Source: Pseudomonas synxantha
GTDB lineage: Bacteria > Pseudomonadota > Gammaproteobacteria > Pseudomonadales > Pseudomonadaceae
Assembly (NCBI RefSeq): GCF_900105675.1
Contig: NZ_LT629786.1
Coordinates: 186,001-250,000 of the forward strand
Length of the DNA: 64,000 nt
Reading direction: 5' to 3'
The notes beneath the pieces are model-generated. The model did not search any database. It was not told where the DNA came from and was given only the letters and a program-made list of their open reading frames with translations. The position numbers and the translations under genes were made by a program. Below, piece by piece: positions 8,785 to 19,598 of this stretch. How positions within the stretch are numbered: position 1 is the stretch's first letter; every line of letters begins with the position of its first letter.

Positions 8785-9714
8785 TTAGACAATTCCACGC
8801 TGGATCAATAACTGGTGGGCCGCCAATGGGTCTTCGGCCACAAACAATTCAGGCATGTCACGGGTTAAGTCGGCCAGCTCGACGTGATGGATACACACCG
8901 TTGGGCCGGCAATCAATATTGGGCAACTGACGCCGCCCAATAGTTTTGTGAGTGCCGACAAATGGAGGGCCTTGCTTGAGTACAACAGCACGGCACGCGG
9001 TTGCAGATGCTCCACCGCCAGCGCCAATTCGCCGGCCGGCAGTGGCCAGTCAAACACTTCCACCGGGCAATCGGCACTGCTGGCCAGCCAGGCGCTGAGC
9101 CACAAGTGTGGTTCCAGTGGCAAGTCGGAATGGTTGATCAGCAGCAGCGGTGCGCCGTGGAGCTGGCGATTGTTGTGATAAATCCGCGCGCCGAACTTGC
9201 TGCGCAGCCAGGACAGGAAAAACACCCGCTCCATCTGCGCGCCGAACTGGCCCTGCCAACGCTGCTCCAGCTCCCGGAGCAGCGGCAGCATCAATTGTTC
9301 GCACAAGGTACGCGGCGGGTAGAGCGCCATGGCTTGGTTGAAAGCATCGTCGACCCGGCGTTCCGCCAGTTCGCTGATGGCACTGAGCAAATGCTGGCGC
9401 AGGCTGTGCCACTCGTTTTCCATCGGCTCGGCACTGGGTTGGGCCGAATCGATCAAATCCTTGACCTGGCTGACTGGCACGCCGCGATTGAGCCATGTGA
9501 GGATGGCATGGATGCGTTGCACGTGTTCGGTACTGAACAGCCGATGCCCCTTGGGCGTGCGCTGGGGCACGATCAGGCCGTAGCGGCGTTCCCAGGCGCG
9601 CAGGGTCACAGCGTTGACGCCGGTCTGGCGTGCCACTTCACGGATCGGCAACCAGCCGTTTTCCAAAGCCAGGGCAATGTCTTCGCCGGGTTCGTCGAGC
9701 AGGGCAGGTTTCAT
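8785..9714 (-). CDS. MerR-family regulator, LitR/CarH-like without cobalamin motifs
   Basis: This is a 309-residue regulator. The N-terminal winged helix (about 20-62) has REVARQTGVNAVTLRAWERR and KGHRLFS. A helical middle (about 100-180) and an alpha/beta C-terminal domain follow, laid out like CarH/LitR light-sensing repressors. I see neither the W-x9-EH motif nor DxHxxG needed to bind adenosylcobalamin, so it should not be a B12 photoreceptor itself. Class II LitR proteins of Pseudomonas (PplR type) share this lack and work with a separate LOV photoreceptor; that match is recalled, not searched. It lies next to phrB, 3 bases after the DUF523 gene, and probably binds the TTGTACAA sites upstream. 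Confidence 0.85.
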   Translation of the reverse strand: MKPALLDEPGEDIALALENGWLPIREVARQTGVNAVTLRAWERRYGLIVPQRTPKGHRLFSTEHVQRIHAILTWLNRGVPVSQVKDLIDSAQPSAEPMENEWHSLRQHLLSAISELAERRVDDAFNQAMALYPPRTLCEQLMLPLLRELEQRWQGQFGAQMERVFFLSWLRSKFGARIYHNNRQLHGAPLLLINHSDLPLEPHLWLSAWLASSADCPVEVFDWPLPAGELALAVEHLQPRAVLLYSSKALHLSALTKLLGGVSCPILIAGPTVCIHHVELADLTRDMPELFVAEDPLAAHQLLIQRGIV

Positions 9715-9717
9715 GGA

Positions 9718-10677
9718 TTAAATCGCATTACGCAGGCTGAGGTTTTCCGGGTGCGGTTGCAGGTAGGCCTGCTGCGCGATGTAGCGGTCCGGATGCTGGC
9801 GAAAGTGATGCTTGAGCAGGGTCAGCGGCACCACTAGCGGCACAATGCCGTGGCGGTATTGGCCGATGACGGTTTGCATTTCCTGTTTGTCATCGTCGCT
9901 GATGACCTGCTTGAGGTAGCCGCTGATGTGTTGCAATACATTGGTGTGAGTGCCGCGTGTGGCGCACTTTTTCAGGCCTGCCATCAGCTCGCTGAAGTAG
10001 CCGTGGGCCAGTGCCTGGAGATCGACGCCCTTGCCCATGCTGCCGAGCAAATGGCCCAGGCTTTTGTAATGCGCCGGACTGTGGGCCATCAGCAGGTATT
10101 TGTAGCGCGAGTGGAACGTCAGCAGGCCGTGACGGGTGAGTCCCTCGGCCAGCAATCGCTGCCAACTGGCGTAAACGAATACGCGAGTCAGGAAGTTCTC
10201 GCGCAGCACCGGGTCATTCAGGCGGCCGTCTTCTTCCACCGGCAGGTTGGGGTGGCGTGCGCAGAATGCCCGGGCGTAGATACCGCGCCCGCCACCGTCG
10301 ACGGGCGTGCCGTTGTCGCGGTATACCTTGACCCGTTCAAGGCCGCAGGACGGCGACTTCTGCATGAAGATGTAGCCGCACAGGTCGGTGTGTTCCCGGG
10401 CCATTCGCTGCCCGTAGTCATCCAGAGGCTGCGTAACGTTGAGCTCACGGTTTACCGTGCCAACGGCTTGCGGCGCGGCAGGGTCGCCCACCAGGCGGAT
10501 CGGCTCCCGAGGGATGCCCAGGCCGATGGCGACTTCCGGGCACAGCGGCACAAAATCGAAATAGTCGCTGAGGGTCTGGGTGCACAGCAGGGATTGTTTA
10601 TGCCCACCGTTGAAGCGCACGTTTTCACCCAGGAGGCAGGCACTGATGGCGATCTTCGGTTTTGCATTGCTGGACAT
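9718..10677 (-). CDS. DUF523 and DUF1722 (YbgA-type) protein
   Basis: The 319-residue protein joins an N-terminal DUF523 domain (ISACLLGENVRFNGGHK and the later SPSCG cysteine motif) to a C-terminal DUF1722 domain (from about 190, with RYKYLLMAHS). Such two-domain proteins are typical neighbours of photolyase and MerR genes. Their function is unknown, although the cysteines suggest a metal or Fe-S site. I use the ATG at 10677 with GAGG eight bases upstream rather than a TTG six bases earlier. It is the first gene of the long leftward operon. Confidence 0.9.
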   Translation of the reverse strand: MSSNAKPKIAISACLLGENVRFNGGHKQSLLCTQTLSDYFDFVPLCPEVAIGLGIPREPIRLVGDPAAPQAVGTVNRELNVTQPLDDYGQRMAREHTDLCGYIFMQKSPSCGLERVKVYRDNGTPVDGGGRGIYARAFCARHPNLPVEEDGRLNDPVLRENFLTRVFVYASWQRLLAEGLTRHGLLTFHSRYKYLLMAHSPAHYKSLGHLLGSMGKGVDLQALAHGYFSELMAGLKKCATRGTHTNVLQHISGYLKQVISDDDKQEMQTVIGQYRHGIVPLVVPLTLLKHHFRQHPDRYIAQQAYLQPHPENLSLRNAI

Positions 10678-10699
10678 AAGCAAACCTCTGCAAGAATCC

Positions 10700-10773
10700 T
10701 GTACAAGATGGAAAACTTGTACAACTAACTCTCATCATAGGTCCGATGTTGTACAAGTCAAATAATTTGTACA
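10700..10773 (-). promoter_or_regulatory. Promoter of the photolyase operon with four TGTACA operator sites
   Basis: On the minus strand a -35 TTGACT (10761-10756), a 16-base spacer and a -10 TATGAT (10739-10734) form a good sigma-70 promoter. The spacer carries the perfect palindrome TTGTACAA (10749-10756), touching the -35. Further sites are TTGTACA at 10767-10773, TTGTACAA at 10717-10724 and TGTACAA at 10700-10706. A repressor binding the spacer would block transcription. TGTACA-type sites are known targets of CarH/LitR-class MerR proteins, so the regulator encoded second in this operon is the likely binder. Confidence 0.75.
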
Positions 10774-10787
10774 GGTCTTTGCAGGGT

Positions 10788-12042
<1,255 letters not shown>

Positions 12043-12198
12043 TATTGTTTTTTGGTATAAGTTTTGGCGTGCCTGATTGTGTGGCGTGACCTATGGTTAA
12101 GCTAAGGCTTAAACGCTCGTCACGCTCAATTATCAAAATGATCCCTGCTTATAAAATAGACCAGTGAGCGGCGGCGAACGTTACATGAGGAGAGTCCC

Positions 12199-13098
12199 AT
12201 GCATATTTTGCTGACCGGCGGTACCGGCCTGATTGGCCGTCAACTCTGCAAGCACTGGCTTGCCCAGGGCCATCGACTGACGGTGTGGAGCCGACAACCA
12301 GAAACGGTTGCCCGGGTGTGCGGTGCGCAGGTGCTTGGGGTTGCTCGTCTGCAAGAGGTGATTGGCACGGTGGACGCGGTGGTCAACCTGGCGGGTGCCC
12401 CCATTGCCGATCGGCCCTGGACCCACAAGCGCAAGGCGTTGCTGTGGAGCAGTCGCATCAGTCTCACCGAAATCCTGCTGGCGTGGATGGAAAGCCTGGA
12501 GCAAAAACCGGCGGTACTGATCTCCGGTTCCGCCGTGGGTTGGTATGGCGACGGCGGCGAGCGCGAATTGACTGAGGCCAGCGGCCCGGTACTGGATGAT
12601 TTCCCCAGCCAGCTGTGCATTGCCTGGGAAGAAACCGCCCAGCGTGCCGAAGCCCTGGGCATACGTGTGGTGCTGGTGCGTACCGGCCTGGTGCTGGCGG
12701 CCGAGGGCGGCTTTTTGTCGCGCCTGTTGCTACCGTTCAAACTGGCGCTGGGCGGGCCGATCGGCAAAGGTCGGCAGTGGATGCCCTGGGTACATATCAA
12801 GGATCAAATCGCCCTGATTGATTTTCTTCTGCACAAGGAAGACGCCAGCGGTCCTTATAATGCCTGCGCGCCCCACCCAGTGCGTAACCGCGAGTTTGCC
12901 AAGACCCTGGGCCAGGTGTTGCATCGCCCGGCGTTCATGCCGATGCCGGCCTTCGTGTTGAAGGTTGGTCTGGGAGAGTTGTCCGGCCTGTTGCTGGGCG
13001 GGCAAAAGGCACTGCCCGAGCGGCTGTTGGCGGCGGGTTTCACTTTCCAGTTCACTCAATTGCGTGCGGCTCTGGACGACTTGTCCAGCCGCCTCTAG
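12199..13098 (+). CDS. TIGR01777 family oxidoreductase (SDR39U1-like epimerase)
   Basis: This 299-residue protein is of the extended-SDR TIGR01777 family. It starts [20 protein letters not shown], has [12 protein letters not shown] and the [12 protein letters not shown] segment with the family's tyrosine, and a C-terminal DUF1731-type tail rich in basic residues. GAGGAGA lies 8 bases before the ATG. The biochemical role is unknown. It is followed after 14 bases by hemH, so the two are probably co-transcribed. Confidence 0.92.
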   Translation: MHILLTGGTGLIGRQLCKHWLAQGHRLTVWSRQPETVARVCGAQVLGVARLQEVIGTVDAVVNLAGAPIADRPWTHKRKALLWSSRISLTEILLAWMESLEQKPAVLISGSAVGWYGDGGERELTEASGPVLDDFPSQLCIAWEETAQRAEALGIRVVLVRTGLVLAAEGGFLSRLLLPFKLALGGPIGKGRQWMPWVHIKDQIALIDFLLHKEDASGPYNACAPHPVRNREFAKTLGQVLHRPAFMPMPAFVLKVGLGELSGLLLGGQKALPERLLAAGFTFQFTQLRAALDDLSSRL

Positions 13099-13112
13099 AG
13101 ATAGGATGTTGC

Positions 13113-14138
13113 ATGACGGATCACGCGTTGTTACTGGTCAACCTGGGCTCGCCAAAGTCCACTTCGGTGGCCGATGTGCGCAGCTACCTCAATCAGTTCC
13201 TGATGGATCCCTACGTGATCGACTTGCCTTGGCCGGTAAGGCGCTTGCTGGTGTCGCTGATCCTGATCAAGCGTCCCGAGCAGTCGGCCCATGCCTACGC
13301 ATCGATCTGGTGGGACGAGGGTTCGCCGCTGGTGGTGCTGAGCCGTCGCCTGCAACAGCAGATGACCGCGCAGTGGACCCATGGCCCGGTGGAGCTGGCG
13401 ATGCGGTATGGCGAGCCGTCCCTGGAAACCACCCTGACGCGCTTGGCCGCCCAAGGCATCCAGAACGTCACGCTGGCGCCGTTGTATCCGCAGTTTGCCG
13501 ACAGCACCGTGACCACGGTGGTGGAGGAGGCCAAGCGTGTGGTGCGCGACAAGAAGCTGAATATCCAGTTTTCGATCCTGCAACCTTTCTATGATCAGCC
13601 CGAATATCTGGATGCCCTGGTGACCAGCACCCAGGCTCACCTGACGCAGGATTACGATCATTTGTTGCTGAGTTTCCATGGCTTGCCCGAACGGCATCTG
13701 AAAAAGCTCGACCCTACCGGCGGGCATTGCTTCAAGGATGCCGACTGCTGCAGGAATGCATCACCTGAAGTGCTCGCCACGTGCTATCGCGCGCAATGCT
13801 TCAGCGTTGCCCGGGATTTTGCCGAGCGTGCCGGCTTGCCCGATGGCAAATGGTCGGTCGCGTTTCAATCGCGTCTGGGTCGGGCGAAGTGGATCGAGCC
13901 CTACACCGAGACACGCCTGGAAGCGCTGGCCCAGCAAGGCGTGAAAAAGTTGCTGGTGATGTGCCCGGCGTTTGTCGCCGACTGCATCGAGACGCTGGAA
14001 GAAATTGGCGATCGCGGTCGCGAGCAGTTTCGCGCGGCGGGGGGCGAGGAGTTGGTGCTGGTGCCGTGCCTGAATGATGACCCGCAGTGGGCGGCGGCGC
14101 TTAATACCCTGTGCGAACGAGCTCCCGTTGCCTTGTAG
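13113..14138 (+). CDS. hemH: Ferrochelatase
   Basis: The 341-residue protein inserts ferrous iron into protoporphyrin IX, the last step of protoheme synthesis. It begins with [11 protein letters not shown] and contains the catalytic [12 protein letters not shown] and, further on, [12 protein letters not shown], with the conserved histidine and glutamate. Length is normal. It follows the TIGR01777 gene closely and ends just before a REPIN. Free protoporphyrin is a photosensitiser, so placement beside a light-response cluster makes sense. Confidence 0.97.
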   Translation: MTDHALLLVNLGSPKSTSVADVRSYLNQFLMDPYVIDLPWPVRRLLVSLILIKRPEQSAHAYASIWWDEGSPLVVLSRRLQQQMTAQWTHGPVELAMRYGEPSLETTLTRLAAQGIQNVTLAPLYPQFADSTVTTVVEEAKRVVRDKKLNIQFSILQPFYDQPEYLDALVTSTQAHLTQDYDHLLLSFHGLPERHLKKLDPTGGHCFKDADCCRNASPEVLATCYRAQCFSVARDFAERAGLPDGKWSVAFQSRLGRAKWIEPYTETRLEALAQQGVKKLLVMCPAFVADCIETLEEIGDRGREQFRAAGGEELVLVPCLNDDPQWAAALNTLCERAPVAL

Positions 14139-14157
14139 CCAAGCCTTGCGGTGACTT

Positions 14158-14252
14158 AAATGTGGGAGGGGGCTTGCTCCCGATAGCAGTGTGTCAGTCA
14201 GTACTTCTGTCACTGATCCACCGCTATCGGGGGCAAGCCCCCTCCCACATTT
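14158..14252. repeat. REPIN (GTGGGAGGGGGCTTGC type)
   Basis: AATGTGGGAGGGGGCTTGCT with its CCGATAGC continuation is followed after about 35 bases by the inverted copy ending CCCCTCCCACATTT. It lies between the converging ends of hemH and the TonB-dependent receptor gene. Confidence 0.9.
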
Positions 14253-14265
14253 AGTCCCATGCTCG

Positions 14266-16359
14266 TCAGAGATTGAGGGTCAGGCTGACGGTGAGGTTGC
14301 GCGGTTCACCGGGGTTCGCCCAATAGCGGCTGTAGGACCGCTCGTAGTACTTCTCATCGAACAGATTGTTAAGGTTCAACCCCACGGTGACATTCTTCGT
14401 AGCCTTGTAGTGGGCCAGCAAATCCACGGTGTGATAGGCCGGCAGCTCGAAACCTGTACCCGCTTCACCGGAGCGATCACCGACATAAGTGAACGCTGCA
14501 CCCAGATCCGAGCCACGCAACGCGCCATCCTGGAATTCATACACCCCCAACAGACTGCCACTGCGCTTGGCTACGCCGAGAATGCGGCTGCCGGTGGGGA
14601 TTTCTTTGTCGCCCTTGGTCACTTCGGCGTCGATATACGCGAAGGCGCCGATCACACGTATGGCGTCGGTCACTTGCCCGGTCACTTGCAGGTCAAGGCC
14701 CTGGCTGCGAGCCTTGCCCATGGCGCGGTTGGTGTCGGTCGCCGGGTCCAGGGCCAAAACGTTTTCCTTTTCGATATGGAAGGCGGCCAGGGTGGCGCTG
14801 AGTCGCTCGTCAAACAGTTCGCTCTTGATCCCCACCTCATAGCCCACGCCTTCTTCTGGCTTGAAGGATTTGCCACCGGCATCCAGGCCGCTGTTTGGCT
14901 TGAACGAGGTGGACGCGTTGGCAAATACCCCCACTTGTGGCGTGAGTTGGTAGAGCAGGCCGGCGCGCTGGGTAAAGGCGTCGTGGGTCTGGCGACTTTT
15001 GACGTGGTTGCGGGCAAAGTCGTCGGTGCTTTGTTCGAAATGTTCGAAGCGCGCGCCGATCATGCCGCGCAGGCGGTCGGTGAAGATGATCTGGTCTTGT
15101 AGATTCAGCGCGTGGCTTTTGGTCTGTTCGAAGAAGTCGGTACCAGAGCGTTTGCCATTGGCTTTGGGCTGGCCATAGACCGGTTTATAGATATCGATAG
15201 GGTAGTCGCCATCGATCGCTGTCACGCGCTCTTTCTTGCGGTAGTCCTCGTATTCGGTGCCGATCAGCAGTTCATGCTGCCAACTGCCAATATCGAACAG
15301 GCCGCGTAGTTCCAACTGGGTGATGCTGTCGTGCCAGCCCGTGGAGCGTTCACGGTAGCGGCGGTTGACGGTGCGGCCATCCGCGTAAAGCGCACGGCTT
15401 TCCGACGCGTCGCCCCACAGACTGCCTTGCTTGTAGTGGCTGGCCAGGCGCAGCTTCCAGGCATCGTTGAGGTGGTGTTCCAACGCGGCCTGGATGCGAT
15501 TGTTGTGGTTATCAATGTTGCCGTCGTTGGGCTCGCCGAGGAAGGTTGAGTGGGACATGCCGGTATTGGCGACGATGCCGCGGTCGAAGGTGGAGCTGTG
15601 GCGCACGAATTCGCTTTCTACGAGCAGATGGGTGTCGGGGTCGAGTTGCCAACTGAATGAAGGCGCGACGAACACCCGTTTGCTGTCGACGTGATCGCGA
15701 AAGCTGTGGTTGTCTTCCACCGCCAGGTTGACCCGGGACAATACGCGCCCTTCGCCGTCCAGCGGTGTATTCACGTCCAAAGCGGTGCGGTAGCGGTCCC
15801 AACTGGCAGCGCTGGTCTGCAGGGTGGTGAAGGCGTCGGGCTGGGGTTTCTTGGTGACGATATTCACCGTGCCGCCAGGGTCGCCACGCCCATACAGGCT
15901 GGCGGCGGGGCCCTTAAGCACTTCAATGCGTTCGATATTGGCAGTATCGGGTGTGCTCGGGTAACCGCGGTTGGCGCTGAAACCATCCTGGTAGAACTCG
16001 GACGTGGTGAAGCCGCGCACACTGTATTCGTAGAGGGTCAGGCCGCCGAAGTTGTTCTGCTTGGACACGCCGCCGGCAAATTCCAGGGCGCGTTCCACAC
16101 TGGTGCTGCCCAGGTCCTTGAGCACTGTGGCCGGAATCACGCTGATCGACTGTGGGATATCGCGCACGGCGGTGTCGGTCTTGGTGGCACTGGCCGAGCG
16201 TGTGGCACGGTAGCCCGTGACTGGTCCGGTGGCGGATTCATAGGCCTCGGAGGTCACGCTGATGGTGTCCAGTTCCAGGGTGTTTTCTTCGGCGTAGGCA
16301 GGGTCGAGCAGCAAACCCAGGGCCAGGCCGGCCGAGGGCACAAACTTGCGAGGCGGCAT
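14266..16359 (-). CDS. TonB-dependent siderophore receptor
   Basis: This is a 697-residue outer-membrane receptor. After a signal peptide (ending PAYAEE) comes LELDTISVTSEAY, a TonB-box-like stretch. The plug domain has RDIPQSISVIP, RGFTTSEFYQDG and IEVLKGPAASLYGRGDPGG, and the beta-barrel ends in the required aromatic-rich C-terminus (RNLTVSLTLNL). The plug and barrel motifs resemble FhuA/FoxA-like hydroxamate receptors, but the ligand cannot be told. I use the ATG at 16359 with GGAACG upstream rather than a TTG. No siderophore biosynthesis genes adjoin it; a possible Fur box lies about 45 bases upstream. Confidence 0.92.
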   Translation of the reverse strand: MPPRKFVPSAGLALGLLLDPAYAEENTLELDTISVTSEAYESATGPVTGYRATRSASATKTDTAVRDIPQSISVIPATVLKDLGSTSVERALEFAGGVSKQNNFGGLTLYEYSVRGFTTSEFYQDGFSANRGYPSTPDTANIERIEVLKGPAASLYGRGDPGGTVNIVTKKPQPDAFTTLQTSAASWDRYRTALDVNTPLDGEGRVLSRVNLAVEDNHSFRDHVDSKRVFVAPSFSWQLDPDTHLLVESEFVRHSSTFDRGIVANTGMSHSTFLGEPNDGNIDNHNNRIQAALEHHLNDAWKLRLASHYKQGSLWGDASESRALYADGRTVNRRYRERSTGWHDSITQLELRGLFDIGSWQHELLIGTEYEDYRKKERVTAIDGDYPIDIYKPVYGQPKANGKRSGTDFFEQTKSHALNLQDQIIFTDRLRGMIGARFEHFEQSTDDFARNHVKSRQTHDAFTQRAGLLYQLTPQVGVFANASTSFKPNSGLDAGGKSFKPEEGVGYEVGIKSELFDERLSATLAAFHIEKENVLALDPATDTNRAMGKARSQGLDLQVTGQVTDAIRVIGAFAYIDAEVTKGDKEIPTGSRILGVAKRSGSLLGVYEFQDGALRGSDLGAAFTYVGDRSGEAGTGFELPAYHTVDLLAHYKATKNVTVGLNLNNLFDEKYYERSYSRYWANPGEPRNLTVSLTLNL

Positions 16360-16402
16360 GATAGAGCGTTCCAATGGCGATATTGAAACAATATAACATG
16401 CC

Positions 16403-16419
16403 TAATGAGAATGAATACT
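16403..16419 (-). promoter_or_regulatory. Possible Fur box of the siderophore receptor
   Basis: The sequence TAATGAGAATGAATACT resembles the AATGAGAAT-type half of Pseudomonas Fur boxes and lies directly upstream of an iron-siderophore receptor gene. The match to the full 19-base consensus is partial. Confidence 0.45.
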
Positions 16420-16469
16420 GTGAAACGTACCCTGCAAGCGCCCGCGAATGGGCGCCTGGTATGCGTGGG

Positions 16470-17630
<1,161 letters not shown>

Positions 17631-17731
17631 CAAGTAAGTCCTGACAGGTTGCAGGGGGCGGGAGAGCGCCCATAATGTCGCGCATTATACGAGGCTGCGA
17701 GGCCTGCGAACCGGATATTTAGGAGTCTTTT

Positions 17732-18490
17732 ATGGCCGTCCCCCTTACTACCCTCGTCGAGGAAGCGGACCGCTACCTCGGCAGTGCAAAAATTGCTGAT
17801 TATTGCCCCAATGGCCTGCAGGTCGAGGGGCGCCCGCAGGTGATGCGCATCGTCAGCGGTGTGACCGCCAGCCAGGCGCTGCTGGACGCCGCTGTCGAAG
17901 CCAAGGCCGATCTGGTGCTGGTGCACCATGGCTATTTCTGGAAGGGCGAGAACCCGTGCATCACCGGCATGAAGCAGCGCCGCCTGAAGACCCTGCTCAA
18001 GCATGACATCAGCCTGTTGGCCTACCACTTGCCTTTGGACCTGCACGCCGATGTCGGCAACAACGTGCAACTGGCGCGTCACTTGGACATCACTGTCGAA
18101 GGCCCGCTGGACCCGAGTAACCCCAAGATCGTCGGCCTGGTTGGCTCCCTGGCTGAGCCTCTATCGGCCGGGGACTTCGCTCGCCGCGTGCAGGACGTGA
18201 TGGGCCGCGAGCCACTGCTGATCGAAGGCAGCCAGATGATCCGTCGCGTCGGTTGGTGCACCGGGGGTGGTCAGGGCTATATCGACCAGGCAATTGCCGC
18301 GGGTGTCGACCTGTACCTGAGCGGTGAGGCGTCCGAACAGACCTTCCACAGCGCACGGGAAAACGACATCAGCTTCATCGCCGCCGGCCATCACGCCACC
18401 GAGCGCTACGGCGTCCAGGCGTTGGGCGACTACCTGGCGCGACGCTTTGCCCTGGAGCACTTGTTCATCGATTGCCCGAACCCGATCTGA
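17732..18490 (+). CDS. Nif3-like dinuclear metal centre protein
   Basis: This is a 252-residue NIF3/YbgI family protein. The metal-binding histidines appear in LVLVHHGYFW and in the C-terminal FIAAGHHATERYG. ENDISFIAAGHH is the usual family ending block. Members form toroid hexamers with two metal ions per subunit, and some may be GTP cyclohydrolase-like, but the physiological role is not established. It diverges from algW across about 100 bases. Confidence 0.92.
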   Translation: MAVPLTTLVEEADRYLGSAKIADYCPNGLQVEGRPQVMRIVSGVTASQALLDAAVEAKADLVLVHHGYFWKGENPCITGMKQRRLKTLLKHDISLLAYHLPLDLHADVGNNVQLARHLDITVEGPLDPSNPKIVGLVGSLAEPLSAGDFARRVQDVMGREPLLIEGSQMIRRVGWCTGGGQGYIDQAIAAGVDLYLSGEASEQTFHSARENDISFIAAGHHATERYGVQALGDYLARRFALEHLFIDCPNPI

Positions 18491-18520
18491 ATGTGGGAGG
18501 GGGCTTGTCCCCTCCCATAC
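18490..18520. repeat. Compact single REP element
   Basis: ATGTGGGAGGGGGCTTGTCC is followed directly by CCTCCCA, giving one short hairpin (TGGGAGGGG / CCCCTCCCA) without the spacer seen in the full REPINs. It overlaps the last base of the nif3-like gene and looks like a deletion derivative. Confidence 0.75.
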
Positions 18521-18671
18521 TAGCCCCCCATTTCAGGCCAAACTCGGCGGCATATTCATATACCGTTTCGATCTAGTTGGCGCCCTGAATAGAAGCAGGT
18601 GCTGTGCTAGCATGCCTCGCTCGAACACGGCCCGCTGGCCGTCCATAAGATCGTTTTTTCCGTGAGTAACC

Positions 18672-19589
18672 ATGGTCGACAAACTGACGCATCTGAAACA
18701 GCTGGAGGCGGAAAGCATCCACATCATCCGCGAGGTCGCCGCCGAGTTCGACAACCCGGTGATGCTCTACTCGATCGGTAAAGACTCCGCCGTGATGCTG
18801 CACCTGGCACGCAAGGCCTTCTTTCCAGGCAAGCTGCCGTTCCCGGTGATGCACGTCGACACCCGCTGGAAATTCCAGGAGATGTACAAGTTCCGCGACC
18901 GCATGGTTGAAGAGCTGGGCCTGGACCTGATCACCCACGTCAACCCCGATGGCGTGGCGCAGGGCATCAACCCATTCACCCACGGCAGCGCCAAGCACAC
19001 CGATATCATGAAGACCGAGGGCCTCAAGCAGGCCCTGGACAAGTATGGTTTCGACGCAGCGTTCGGCGGTGCCCGTCGCGATGAAGAGAAATCCCGTGCC
19101 AAGGAGCGCGTGTACTCGTTCCGCGACAGCAAGCACCGCTGGGACCCGAAGAACCAGCGCCCGGAGCTGTGGAACGTCTACAACGGCAACGTCAACAAGG
19201 GCGAGTCGATCCGCGTGTTCCCGCTGTCCAACTGGACCGAGCTGGACATCTGGCAGTACATCTACCTGGAAGGCATCCCGATTGTGCCGCTGTACTTCGC
19301 CGCCGAGCGCGACGTGATCGAAAAGAACGGCACGTTGATCATGATCGACGACGACCGCATCCTCGAGCACCTGTCCGACGAAGACAAAGCCCGCATCGTC
19401 AAAAAGAAAGTACGTTTCCGCACCCTTGGCTGCTACCCGTTGACGGGTGCGGTGGAGTCCGAAGCCGAGACGCTGACGGACATCATTCAGGAAATGCTCC
19501 TGACGCGAACTTCCGAGCGCCAGGGCCGGGTCATCGATCACGATGGTGCCGGCTCCATGGAAGACAAAAAACGTCAGGGTTATTTCTAA
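18672..19589 (+). CDS. cysD: Sulfate adenylyltransferase subunit 2
   Basis: The 305-residue protein is the PAPS-reductase-like subunit of ATP sulfurylase, which makes adenosine 5'-phosphosulfate. It contains the PP-loop [18 protein letters not shown] and the [16 protein letters not shown] segment of CysD. It pairs with cysNC, which starts 9 bases after its stop. The 140-base gap upstream presumably holds the promoter; I see no certain regulatory motif in it. Confidence 0.97.
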   Translation: MVDKLTHLKQLEAESIHIIREVAAEFDNPVMLYSIGKDSAVMLHLARKAFFPGKLPFPVMHVDTRWKFQEMYKFRDRMVEELGLDLITHVNPDGVAQGINPFTHGSAKHTDIMKTEGLKQALDKYGFDAAFGGARRDEEKSRAKERVYSFRDSKHRWDPKNQRPELWNVYNGNVNKGESIRVFPLSNWTELDIWQYIYLEGIPIVPLYFAAERDVIEKNGTLIMIDDDRILEHLSDEDKARIVKKKVRFRTLGCYPLTGAVESEAETLTDIIQEMLLTRTSERQGRVIDHDGAGSMEDKKRQGYF

Positions 19590-19598
19590 GGGGTTGTC

